5,439 bases of DNA from an uncultured Clostridia bacterium (lineage in GTDB: Bacteria > Bacillota > Clostridia > Oscillospirales > Ruminococcaceae): positions 1 through 5,439 of the forward strand of contig CAMHBE010000159.1 of the NCBI GenBank assembly GCA_946183095.1, given 5' to 3'. Each line of letters opens with the position of its first letter. The first letter of the stretch is position 1. Both the position numbers and the translations under genes were made by a program. The notes below the pieces were generated by a model. It did no database searches. It was not told the origin of the DNA and worked only from the letters and a program-made list of their open reading frames with translations. Shown piece by piece: positions 1 to 5,439 of this stretch.

Positions 1-21
1 CCCGTACCATTTGTTATATAC

Positions 22-50
22 ATTATAGCACGCCGCGATTTGTTTGTAAA
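22..50 (-). promoter_or_regulatory. Divergent sigma-A-type promoter reading off the left edge
   Basis: Read on the minus strand there is TTTACA (plus 45-50), a 17-bp spacer and a perfect TATAAT (plus 22-27). TGC directly precedes the -10, giving an extended -10 (TGn). Transcription would begin near position 14-15 and leave the window, so the gene it serves is not visible. The match is close to consensus in all three elements. This suggests that the left neighbour is transcribed divergently from the opp operon and shares its control region, about 200 bp between the two predicted starts. The divergent gene is inferred, not seen. Confidence 0.6.
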
Positions 51-70
51 GAAATACAAAGTAACACAGA

Positions 71-99
71 TGTTAAAATATGTGGCATTTTATTATAAT
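71..99 (+). promoter_or_regulatory. Possible weak upstream promoter
   Basis: A perfect TATAAT (94-99) lies 17 bp after TGTTAA (71-76), a poor -35. The region is AT-rich, so a chance TATAAT is easy to obtain. If used, the transcript would start near 106 and read through the main promoter into oppB. It is much weaker than the promoter at 178-207. Confidence 0.2.
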
Positions 100-119
100 A
101 GTGCAGATAGGAGACAGGT

Positions 120-143
120 TATACATGACCTTATGTATACATA
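120..143. promoter_or_regulatory. Nested inverted repeats, candidate operator
   Basis: A 12-bp perfect palindrome TATGTATACATA (132-143) overlaps an inverted repeat TATACAT (120-126) / ATGTATA (133-139) with a 6-nt spacer. A direct repeat ATTGCA follows at 143-148 and 153-158 with a 10-bp period, so the two copies lie on the same helical face. The cluster lies between the two divergent promoters, 35-58 bp upstream of the plus-strand -35 element. It could bind a regulator, but no named consensus is recognised and AT-rich DNA yields short palindromes by chance. Confidence 0.3.
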
Positions 144-177
144 TTGCATGAAATTGCAGGTAATACATCGAAAACTA

Positions 178-207
178 TTGACAAGAAATATCAAAATGTG
201 ATATAAT
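178..207 (+). promoter_or_regulatory. Main sigma-A promoter of the opp operon
   Basis: A perfect -35 TTGACA (178-183) and perfect -10 TATAAT (202-207) are separated by 18 bp. TGA immediately before the -10 provides an extended -10 TGn motif. The likely start is the A at 215 or a neighbouring base, giving a leader of about 60 nt before the oppB start codon. Such a near-ideal promoter implies strong basal transcription and therefore possible repression or leader-level control. Confidence 0.85.
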
Positions 208-220
208 ATGTTTTAATTGT

Positions 221-239
221 CGGAGCGATGATCGCTCCG
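221..239. promoter_or_regulatory. Perfect 19-bp palindrome / 5' leader hairpin
   Basis: CGGAGCGAT (221-229) and ATCGCTCCG (231-239) are exact reverse complements around a single G. In RNA this would fold as an 8-bp GC-rich stem with a UGA loop, starting roughly 7 nt after the predicted transcript start. No T-run follows on either strand, so it is not an intrinsic terminator. It may be a repressor site at about +7 to +25, or a 5'-end hairpin that stabilises the mRNA. The palindrome is seen; either role is inferred. Confidence 0.5.
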
Positions 240-278
240 GACTATACGGAATCGTTAGGAGAGAGAGCGGTAAAATGA
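228..278 (+). CDS. Possible 16-residue leader ORF overlapping the oppB start
   Basis: An ATG in the centre of the leader palindrome opens a 16-codon frame, MIAPDYTESLGERAVK. Its TGA stop overlaps the oppB ATG as ATGA (275-278), the arrangement typical of translational coupling. It lies downstream of the predicted transcript start. Against it, the only Shine-Dalgarno-like sequence (GGAG, 222-225) is just 2 nt from the ATG and would be buried in the hairpin. No similarity to a known leader peptide is recognised, and the frame may be chance. Confidence 0.2.
   Translation: MIAPDYTESLGERAVK
257..263 (+). promoter_or_regulatory. oppB ribosome binding site with long spacing
   Basis: AGGAGAG begins at 257, and its AGGAG core (257-261) is 13 nt from the ATG at 275, longer than the usual 5-9 nt. 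The purine run continues as GAGAG, so pairing may occur closer to the start. This is the least well placed ribosome binding site among those supporting ATG starts here, apart from the weak one at oppF. Confidence 0.55.
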
Positions 279-1177
279 ATACCAAAACACTGAAGTACAT
301 AATCAAGCGTCTGCTGCTCGCGGTGCTGACGGTCTGGCTCGTTATCACGGTAACGTTCTTCGTGATGCACGCCATACCGGGCGGACCTTTTGTGGGCGAG
401 AAAGCAGTCACCGCGTCGGTCATGAAGGCTATGGAGGCAAAATACGGACTGGACAAGCCCGTTATCGAGCAGTATTTCACATATCTCGGCGATGTGTTGC
501 GGCTGGACTTCGGTCCCTCGCTGAAAATGCGCGGGCGTAATGTTATAGATATAATCGGCGACGGAATGAAAACGTCCGCGTATATAGGCGTTATCGCCGC
601 GTTCATAGCGCTCATCTTCGGCATAGTGCTGGGTTCCGTGGCGGCGCTGCGGCGAAACAAGGTGATCGACCGCGTCATAATGGTCATAACCACCGCGTTC
701 GTCTCGATGCCGTCATTCATAATGGGAACGCTGCTGCTGATATTGTTTGCCGTACAGCTCGGGTGGTTCCCGGCAAACGGCGCGGCGGAGGGCGGTCTGG
801 TGCTGCCTGTCGTGACCCTGTCGCTGTACCCGATGGCATATATCACGCGCCTTACGCGGTCGTCAATGCTGGATGTTCTCGGACAGGACTATATCCGCAC
901 CGCAAGGGCAAAGGGCGTTTCCACGAAGCGCATAATCTTCGGACACGCCATAACCTACTTCGGACCCATGCTGGCGTACATCGTAACAGGTTCTCTTGTC
1001 GTTGAGCAGATATTCGCTGTTCCCGGCATCGGACGCGCGTTCGTGAACAGCATAACCGGACGCGACTACCCGCTCCTCATGGGTACCACGATCGTGCTCG
1101 CGGTGCTGATAGTCGTGATGAACCTCGTGAGCGATATCCTGTATAAGATCGTGGATCCTCGCATAACGCTTGAATAA
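275..1177 (+). CDS. oppB: Oligopeptide ABC transporter permease OppB
   Basis: One of the two membrane subunits that form the peptide channel of an Opp/Dpp-type importer. The 300-residue length is typical of the family. Hydrophobic segments fall at about 12-32, 102-124, 134-160, 174-191, 231-249 and 268-290, the six-helix layout of the binding-protein-dependent permease family. After helix 1 comes the characteristic HAIPGGPF (32-39), followed by a large external loop to about 100. The cytoplasmic EAA coupling loop is DYIRTARAKG (205-214), which docks on an ATPase subunit, and the protein ends in the family-typical DPRI. The ATG start follows a purine-rich ribosome binding site and places the first helix correctly. 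It is first in the operon, 13 nt before oppC. Isoleucine codons are 17 ATA, 15 ATC and no ATT, quite unlike oppA. Opp rather than Dpp or nickel transport is inferred from the OppC/F partners; the exact substrate cannot be read. Confidence 0.93.
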   Translation: MNTKTLKYIIKRLLLAVLTVWLVITVTFFVMHAIPGGPFVGEKAVTASVMKAMEAKYGLDKPVIEQYFTYLGDVLRLDFGPSLKMRGRNVIDIIGDGMKTSAYIGVIAAFIALIFGIVLGSVAALRRNKVIDRVIMVITTAFVSMPSFIMGTLLLILFAVQLGWFPANGAAEGGLVLPVVTLSLYPMAYITRLTRSSMLDVLGQDYIRTARAKGVSTKRIIFGHAITYFGPMLAYIVTGSLVVEQIFAVPGIGRAFVNSITGRDYPLLMGTTIVLAVLIVVMNLVSDILYKIVDPRITLE

Positions 1178-1184
1178 GGGAGAG
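1178..1184 (+). promoter_or_regulatory. oppC ribosome binding site
   Basis: GGGAGAG directly follows the oppB stop codon. Its GGAG core (1179-1182) lies 8 nt from the ATG at 1191. This selects that ATG over the in-frame TTG at 1170, which lies inside oppB and would place the site within the coding sequence. Confidence 0.75.
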
Positions 1185-1190
1185 ACAGAT

Positions 1191-2240
1191 ATGGAAAAGA
1201 AACCTTTCAGTATGCAGGTGGATATGGAGGATTTCATCCCCGAAGAAAAGGCTTATATGGTCAATATGCGCCCCGCGTCCACGTTCTTCAAGGACGGCAT
1301 CAGGCGCCTGAAAAAGAACAAGGTCGCTGTGGTCAGCTTCTTTATAATAGTTGTCATAACTCTCGCGGCGATATTCATACCGATGTTCTGGCCGTACTCC
1401 TACGATCAGATGCTCGGCATGGTACCCGGACAGCCCGTTGACAACTCCTTTCTGAACTTAGCCCCGTTTGAATACGGAAAGTCCGAGATAGCCCGCATGG
1501 AAGCGGGGGAGACGATAGTTCCCCACATCTTCGGCACCGACAATCAGGGCAGAGACTACTTTATAAGAGTTATCTACGGTACGAGGATATCGCTGGCGGT
1601 CGGCTTCTTTGCAAGCATCATCGTGCTTATCATAGGTCTTACCGTCGGGTCGGTGTCGGGTTATGTCGGCGGAAAGGTCGATCTCGTCATAATGCGTATC
1701 GTTGATATGATCTACTCGCTGCCCGATATGCTCATGGTCATACTGCTGGCATCCGTGCTGAAACAGGTGCTTGAAACTTCCCTCGAAGGCACCGCGCTCG
1801 AAAAGATAGGCTCCAACATCATAAGTCTGTTCATAGTTTTCGGCGTGCTGTACTGGGTATCCATGGCGCGCCTGATACGCGGTCAGATACTCTCGCTCAA
1901 ACAGCAGGAATACGTTCTTGCAGCAAAAGCCGCCGGTGCAAAGGGCGGGCGCATCATACTGAAACACCTGATACCAAACTGCTTCAGCGTAATCATCATC
2001 TCCACTGCTTTGCAGATACCGAGCGCTATCTTCACCGAGAGTTATCTGTCGTTCCTCGGTCTTGGCGTGAACGCGCCCATGCCGTCCCTCGGTTCGCTTG
2101 CGTCCGAAGCACTCAACGGCGTTACATCCTACCCCTACAGACTTATCATCCCCGCTATCGTTATATCGCTCATCGTTCTCTCGCTCAATCTCTTCGGCGA
2201 CGGTCTGCGCGACGCGTTCGACCCGAAGCTCAATGTGTAA
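1191..2240 (+). CDS. oppC: Oligopeptide ABC transporter permease OppC
   Basis: Second channel subunit, pairing with OppB. At 349 residues it is of the longer OppC type. A charged cytoplasmic N-terminus of about 44 residues precedes helix 1 (45-65), matching the OppC N-terminal domain. The hallmark FGTDNQGRDYF...YGTRISL stretch follows at 114-134. Further hydrophobic segments lie near 136-157, 164-189, 209-226, 265-281 and 317-336. The EAA coupling loop is EYVLAAKAAGAKGGRI (240-255), and the C-terminus carries the typical FLGLGV...PSLGSL (288-303) and LFGDGLRDAFDPKLN (334-348). A polar stretch around 190-209 enlarges the loop between core helices, as is common in Gram-positive OppC. The ATG at 1191 is preferred over the TTG at 1170 because of its ribosome binding site. 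Oligopeptide transport is the best call; dipeptide transport is not excluded. Confidence 0.93.
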   Translation: MEKKPFSMQVDMEDFIPEEKAYMVNMRPASTFFKDGIRRLKKNKVAVVSFFIIVVITLAAIFIPMFWPYSYDQMLGMVPGQPVDNSFLNLAPFEYGKSEIARMEAGETIVPHIFGTDNQGRDYFIRVIYGTRISLAVGFFASIIVLIIGLTVGSVSGYVGGKVDLVIMRIVDMIYSLPDMLMVILLASVLKQVLETSLEGTALEKIGSNIISLFIVFGVLYWVSMARLIRGQILSLKQQEYVLAAKAAGAKGGRIILKHLIPNCFSVIIISTALQIPSAIFTESYLSFLGLGVNAPMPSLGSLASEALNGVTSYPYRLIIPAIVISLIVLSLNLFGDGLRDAFDPKLNV

Positions 2241-2246
2241 GGAGGG
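2239..2246 (+). promoter_or_regulatory. oppD ribosome binding site
   Basis: AAGGAGGG overlaps the oppC TAA stop and lies 7 nt from the ATG at 2254. It fixes the oppD start there. The open frame upstream to 2098 lies within oppC, and its translation shows no ABC-protein similarity before residue 1 of MRLLEV. Confidence 0.85.
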
Positions 2247-2253
2247 AAACGTC

Positions 2254-3255
2254 ATGAGATTACTTGAAGTCAAAGATCTGCACACATCGTTCTTCACCGA
2301 CGCCGGCGAAGTCAAGGCAGTGAACGGTGTGTCGTTCAACCTCGACAAAGGAAAAGTCCTCGGTATCGTCGGCGAATCCGGCTCCGGCAAGTCTGTCACC
2401 GCCTACTCGGTGATGCAGATACTCGCAAGCACCGGAAAGATAGTCGGCGGTTCCATAAAATTCAACGGTCAGGAGCTCGTCGGCGTCGGCGAGAAGGAAA
2501 TGAAGAAGATAAGAGGCAACCGCATCTCGATAATCTTCCAGGACCCGATGACCAGCCTGAACCCCACATACACCATAGGCAAGCAGCTCATGGAGGCTAT
2601 CCTGCTGCATACCGGACGCAACAAGCAGCAGGCACGCGAACGTGCGATAGAGATGCTGAGACTTGTAAACGTGAACGAGCCTGAAAAGCGCATGAAGCAG
2701 TACCCTCACGAGTTCTCCGGCGGTATGCGCCAGAGAGTCATGATAGCTATGGCGCTTGCCTGTGAACCCGATATCCTCATAGCAGACGAGCCTACCACAG
2801 CGCTCGATGTTACCATTCAGGCGCAGATACTCGACCTTATGCGCAGCTTACAGGAAGAGCTCGGCATGGCTATCATCATGATAACCCACGACCTCGGAGT
2901 TGTCGCGCAGATGTGCGATGAAGTCATCGTTATGTATGCCGGCTCGATATGTGAGCAGGGAACTGCGGATGAGATATTCTACAACCCCTGCCACGAATAT
3001 ACGAAAGGTCTGCTGCGTTCAATACCCACGACCAGCAATGACGGCGAGCGCCTGCGCCCGATAACAGGTACGCCCATAGACCTGCTCAATATGCCGAAGG
3101 GATGTCCTTTCGCGCCGCGCTGCGACAATGCAATGAAGATATGCCTGCGCGAGAGATGCGACAGGATGCAGATAAATGACGATCATCAGGCTGTGTGCTG
3201 GATGAACGTGAAAAAGCAAATGGAAGAAAAGAAGGACGGTGAGAGCAATGAGTGA
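2254..3255 (+). CDS. oppD: Oligopeptide ABC transporter ATP-binding protein OppD
   Basis: One of two cytoplasmic ATPases powering uptake. The 333 residues include every motif of a working ABC domain: Walker A GESGSGKS (40-47), Q-loop Q96 in the family-typical [10 protein letters not shown], signature FSGGMRQR (154-161), Walker B ILIADEP (174-180) with catalytic E179, and H-loop H212. The oligopeptide/dipeptide C-terminal domain follows, with [11 protein letters not shown] near 244-254 and a cysteine cluster C284-x5-C290-x6-C297...C315. Equivalent cysteines hold a [4Fe-4S] cluster in mycobacterial Opp-type transporters, so a cluster is likely here (inference). C302 is an extra cysteine in that stretch, and the usual proline after the third cysteine is missing. 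The lysine- and glutamate-rich tail overlaps the start of oppF by 8 nt, which implies coupled translation. OppD rather than DppD rests on operon context. Confidence 0.94.
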   Translation: MRLLEVKDLHTSFFTDAGEVKAVNGVSFNLDKGKVLGIVGESGSGKSVTAYSVMQILASTGKIVGGSIKFNGQELVGVGEKEMKKIRGNRISIIFQDPMTSLNPTYTIGKQLMEAILLHTGRNKQQARERAIEMLRLVNVNEPEKRMKQYPHEFSGGMRQRVMIAMALACEPDILIADEPTTALDVTIQAQILDLMRSLQEELGMAIIMITHDLGVVAQMCDEVIVMYAGSICEQGTADEIFYNPCHEYTKGLLRSIPTTSNDGERLRPITGTPIDLLNMPKGCPFAPRCDNAMKICLRERCDRMQINDDHQAVCWMNVKKQMEEKKDGESNE

Positions 3256-4219
3256 GCATACCGAAGATCTTGTGGAGATCCGGCACCTCAAACAGTATTT
3301 CCCCGTCAGCATGGGATTTTTCAAGACAAAGCCGCTCAAAGCCGTGGATGATGTATCTTTCAACATCAGGCGCGGTGAAACGCTCGGACTTGTCGGAGAG
3401 AGCGGCTGCGGAAAAACTACCGTCGGACGCACCATTCTGAACTTATATAAACCCACTTCCGGGGATATAATATATGACGGAAAGCCCATTAAGTCGAAGA
3501 ACGACATCAGGGAGTTCCGCAAGAAGGCGACTATGGTGTTCCAGGATCCTTATTCGTCGCTGAACCCCCGCATGACCGTTTCCGATATCATCGGGGAGCC
3601 GCTCGATATCCACAAGCTGTACGGAAACGCGCAGGAACGCCGTGAACGCATACTCGAACTCATGGGGTATGTGGGGCTGAACTCCGAGCACGCTTCCCGC
3701 TATGCGCATGAGTTTTCCGGCGGTCAGAGACAGCGTATCGGCATTGCACGCTCCCTCGCCGTAAACCCCGAATTTATCGTGTGCGACGAGCCTGTATCGG
3801 CTCTCGACGTGTCCATTCAGGCGCAGGTCATCAATATGTTCGATGAATTGCAGGAGAAGCTGGGACTTACCTATCTGTTCATTGCCCATGACCTGCTGGT
3901 GGTTCGCCATATCAGCGACCGTATCGCGGTAATGTATCTCGGCAAAATGGTAGAGCTTGCGGACGCGAAAGAAATATACGACCACCCGCAGCATCCTTAC
4001 AGCATCTCGCTTCTGTCGGCGGTGCCGGTGCCGGATCCGAAGGAAGCCCGCGCGAACAAGCGCATCGTGCTTTCCGGAGATATCCCAAGTCCGCTGAACG
4101 CACCGTCCGGCTGCCCGTTCAGGACGAGATGCCCCCATGCACAGAAGCAGTGTGCCGAGACAATGCCAGAACTGAAAGAGATATCGCCGGGACATTTCGC
4201 CGCCTGCCATATCCTGTAA
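3248..4219 (+). CDS. oppF: Oligopeptide ABC transporter ATP-binding protein OppF
   Basis: Second ATPase, expected to form a heterodimer with OppD beneath OppB/OppC. It has 323 residues. The N-terminus carries the OppF-type LKQYFPV...LKAVDDVSF (14-38). Catalytic motifs are intact: Walker A GESGCGKT (50-57), Q99 in VFQDPYSSLNPRMT, signature FSGGQRQR (156-163), Walker B FIVCDEP (176-182) with E181, and H-loop H214. The C-terminal domain has the regular four-cysteine set C289-x5-C295-x6-C302-x17-C320 ending HFAACH, consistent with a [4Fe-4S] cluster in this family. The ATG at 3248 is chosen over the in-frame GTG at 3239, because AAGGA (3232-3236) is only 2 nt from the GTG but 11 nt from the ATG, with GGTGA (3238-3242) closer still. 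The start overlaps the oppD stop (ATGAGTGA), so translation is probably coupled. Confidence 0.94.
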   Translation: MSEHTEDLVEIRHLKQYFPVSMGFFKTKPLKAVDDVSFNIRRGETLGLVGESGCGKTTVGRTILNLYKPTSGDIIYDGKPIKSKNDIREFRKKATMVFQDPYSSLNPRMTVSDIIGEPLDIHKLYGNAQERRERILELMGYVGLNSEHASRYAHEFSGGQRQRIGIARSLAVNPEFIVCDEPVSALDVSIQAQVINMFDELQEKLGLTYLFIAHDLLVVRHISDRIAVMYLGKMVELADAKEIYDHPQHPYSISLLSAVPVPDPKEARANKRIVLSGDIPSPLNAPSGCPFRTRCPHAQKQCAETMPELKEISPGHFAACHIL

Positions 4220-4252
4220 AGGGACAGCGGTACACGGCATCAAAATTGCATA

Positions 4253-4278
4253 CAACTCCCGTGATATGCGGGAAGTTG
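4253..4278 (+). promoter_or_regulatory. Stem-loop in the oppF-oppA gap
   Basis: CAACTCCCG (4253-4261) pairs with CGGG (4269-4272) and AGTTG (4274-4278), leaving a single bulged A at 4273 and a 7-nt loop. No T-run follows, so it does not look like a standard intrinsic terminator, although partial attenuation cannot be excluded. It lies 34 nt after the oppF stop codon. A hairpin here could block 3'-to-5' decay of the upstream message or mark a processing site, but the function is inferred. Confidence 0.45.
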
Positions 4279-4286
4279 GAAATATA

Positions 4287-4301
4287 TGTCGTAAAACGAC
4301 A
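4287..4301 (+). promoter_or_regulatory. Small perfect hairpin just before the oppA ribosome binding site
   Basis: TGTCGT (4287-4292) and ACGACA (4296-4301) form a perfect 6-bp stem with an AAA loop, ending 6 nt before AGGAGG. It leaves the ribosome binding site unpaired. It could shield the 5' end of a processed oppA message or hold the initiation region open. It is short enough to be chance. Confidence 0.35.
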
Positions 4302-4307
4302 AAGATC

Positions 4308-4313
4308 AGGAGG
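4308..4313 (+). promoter_or_regulatory. Strong oppA ribosome binding site
   Basis: A perfect AGGAGG lies 6 nt from the ATG at 4320, in an A/T-rich stretch. It is the best-placed site in the window, consistent with binding protein being needed in excess over the membrane complex. Confidence 0.85.
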
Positions 4314-4319
4314 AATTTT

Positions 4320-5439
4320 ATGAAGAAGAAAGTATTGGCAGCGCTTCTCGCAGGCGCTGTAGTCGCAGTCTCAGGCTGCGGCGGCAACAACGGCACAAAC
4401 AACAATGCCGGCACGAGCAGCACACAGTCCGGCGGAGATACTGCGGCTGCTGCAGCAAGCTCCGCAGATCAGGAGATAAGCGTATGTCTTGCGTCCGAAC
4501 CCGCAACTCTCGACCCCGCGCTCAACTCATCGGTAGACGGCGCAACTCTCTGTGCGCACCTCTTCTCGGGTCTTGCAAAGTGGGATATGAACGCGTCCGG
4601 CGTTCTTGAGATCGTTCCCGACCTTGCAACAGAGCTTACCGAGGGCGTTGAGAACGCTGACGGCACCGTAACTTACACCTACACACTGCGTGACGGAGCA
4701 AAGTGGTCTGACGGCAAGGACGTTACCGCGAACGATTTCGTTTATTCGTGGAACAGAGCGGCTTCTCCCGCACTTGCTGCCGATTACTGCTATATGCTCG
4801 AAGTCGTAAAGGGCTATGAGGATATGTGGGCTGAGGACGATGCGGGCAATCTTAAGAACCCCGACGCAAAGCTCGCAGTCACGGCAAAGGATGACAAGAC
4901 CATTGAGGTAACGCTCAACAACGCAGTTTCCTACTGGAACGAGCTGCTTGCATTCCCGTCCTACTATCCTGTCCGTGAAGATGTGGTATCTAACGAGAGC
5001 TGGGCTACCGACCCCTCCACCTACGTCAGCAACGGCGCTTACAAGATGTCCTCTTGGGATCACAACAGCGTTATCACTCTGGTGAAGAACGAAAACTACA
5101 TTGATTCCGACAAGGTAACAATGGGTACGATCAACTTCTTCCTCTCCGATGACGCAAACAATATGCTCACCAACTTCAAGAACGGCAGCTGGCAGCTTAT
5201 CGACGATGTTCCCACAAACGAAATGGCAAGCCTGAAGGCTGAATATCCGGATGAGTATTTCGTTACCGGTCAGCTCGGCACATACTATGTATGCTGGAAC
5301 ATCAACTACGACCTGCTCCCCTCCACCAACACTCTCACCGGCGCTGACAGGGAGAAGGCTGAATGTGAAGTCAGAAACGCTCTTGCAAAGGTCATCGACC
5401 GCAACTATATCGTTGAGAGTGTTGCACAGGGCGGTCAGG
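4320..5439 (+). CDS. oppA: Oligopeptide-binding lipoprotein OppA (partial, 3' end missing)
   Basis: Extracellular peptide-binding component that feeds the OppB/C channel. Only the first 373 codons are present, and the frame is open to the window edge; family members usually exceed 500 residues, so roughly the last third is missing. The N-terminus is a lipoprotein signal: MKKK, a hydrophobic core, then lipobox VSGC with lipidated C20. A flexible Gly/Asn/Ser/Ala-rich linker spans about 21-50. The mature domain matches the extracellular solute-binding family 5: EPATLDP (60-66), the signature LRDGAKWSDGKDVTANDF (123-140) with FVYSW next, SNGAYKMSSW (237-246) with VKNENYID (255-262), and a VRNALAKVIDR block (351-361) typical before the second lobe. 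Isoleucine is coded by 7 ATC, 2 ATT and 1 ATA, unlike oppB, as expected for a highly expressed protein. Peptide length preference cannot be told. Confidence 0.92.
   Translation, partial: MKKKVLAALLAGAVVAVSGCGGNNGTNNNAGTSSTQSGGDTAAAAASSADQEISVCLASEPATLDPALNSSVDGATLCAHLFSGLAKWDMNASGVLEIVPDLATELTEGVENADGTVTYTYTLRDGAKWSDGKDVTANDFVYSWNRAASPALAADYCYMLEVVKGYEDMWAEDDAGNLKNPDAKLAVTAKDDKTIEVTLNNAVSYWNELLAFPSYYPVREDVVSNESWATDPSTYVSNGAYKMSSWDHNSVITLVKNENYIDSDKVTMGTINFFLSDDANNMLTNFKNGSWQLIDDVPTNEMASLKAEYPDEYFVTGQLGTYYVCWNINYDLLPSTNTLTGADREKAECEVRNALAKVIDRNYIVESVAQGGQ

Noticed and set aside
215..229. A possible CodY-type box (AATTTTCWGAAAATT) near the transcript start
   Set aside because: AATTGTCGGAGCGAT has six mismatches to the consensus, too many to support a call.
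175..846. A 223-codon minus-strand open frame over the oppB 5' half and its promoter
   Set aside because: Its Ser/Thr/Ile/Pro-rich translation looks like a codon-bias shadow of oppB, and its 3' end would run through the main promoter.
2098..2253. An upstream extension of oppD by 52 codons
   Set aside because: It overlaps conserved OppC sequence in another frame, lacks a ribosome binding site and adds Ser/Arg-rich sequence absent from the ABC family. The AAGGAGGG before 2254 explains the true start.
1458..2399. A 313-codon open frame on the minus strand across the oppC/oppD junction
   Set aside because: It is antisense to two well-supported genes. Its translation is rich in His, Tyr, Asp and Arg with no recognisable domain, as expected for a shadow frame.
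4246..4288. A separate promoter for oppA in the gap
   Set aside because: TTGCAT (4246-4251) and TATATG (4283-4288) are 31 bp apart, far from the 16-18 bp needed, and no other pair fits.
4253..4301. A Rho-independent terminator after oppF
   Set aside because: Neither hairpin is followed by a run of T; the sequence after them is purine-rich and leads into a ribosome binding site.
3443..4423. A 326-codon minus-strand open frame over oppF and the oppA start
   Set aside because: It runs antisense to intact OppF motifs and the OppA signal peptide, shows no family features and has no promoter or ribosome binding site.

Overview
The window holds one ABC-type oligopeptide permease operon, all on the plus strand. 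It runs oppB-oppC-oppD-oppF-oppA, with oppA cut by the right edge. Two membrane permeases, two ATPases and a lipid-anchored peptide-binding protein make up a complete importer for short peptides. I see no mobile element, RNA gene, CRISPR array or undescribed multi-gene system.

The organism is most likely a Gram-positive anaerobe of the Clostridia, perhaps an Oscillospiraceae/Ruminococcus relative. The reasons are a lipoprotein-type binding protein with a lysine-rich signal and a VSGC lipobox, strong AGGAGG-type ribosome binding sites, consensus sigma-A promoters with extended -10 elements, moderate GC in the genes with AT-rich intergenic DNA, and heavy use of the ATA isoleucine codon. The taxonomic call is inference.

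Layout: 1-274 is an AT-rich control region. It contains a near-consensus minus-strand promoter (22-50) pointing off the left edge, a cluster of small palindromes and repeats (120-158), a near-perfect plus-strand promoter (178-207), and a perfect 19-bp palindrome (221-239) just after the predicted transcript start. Positions 275-4219 carry oppB, oppC, oppD and oppF, with 13-nt gaps or an 8-nt overlap between them, so they look cotranscribed and translationally coupled. Positions 4220-4319 form a 100-nt gap with two stem-loops and a strong Shine-Dalgarno sequence. From 4320 to the edge is oppA, open throughout (373 codons seen).

How it works: OppA, tethered outside the membrane, captures peptides and delivers them to the OppB/OppC channel, and ATP hydrolysis by the OppD/OppF pair drives import. 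Both ATPases keep all catalytic motifs, and both carry the C-terminal cysteine set associated with an iron-sulfur cluster in this family. The points most worth following are the separate translational set-up and codon use of oppA, the palindrome and tiny overlapping ORF ahead of oppB, and the divergent promoter.
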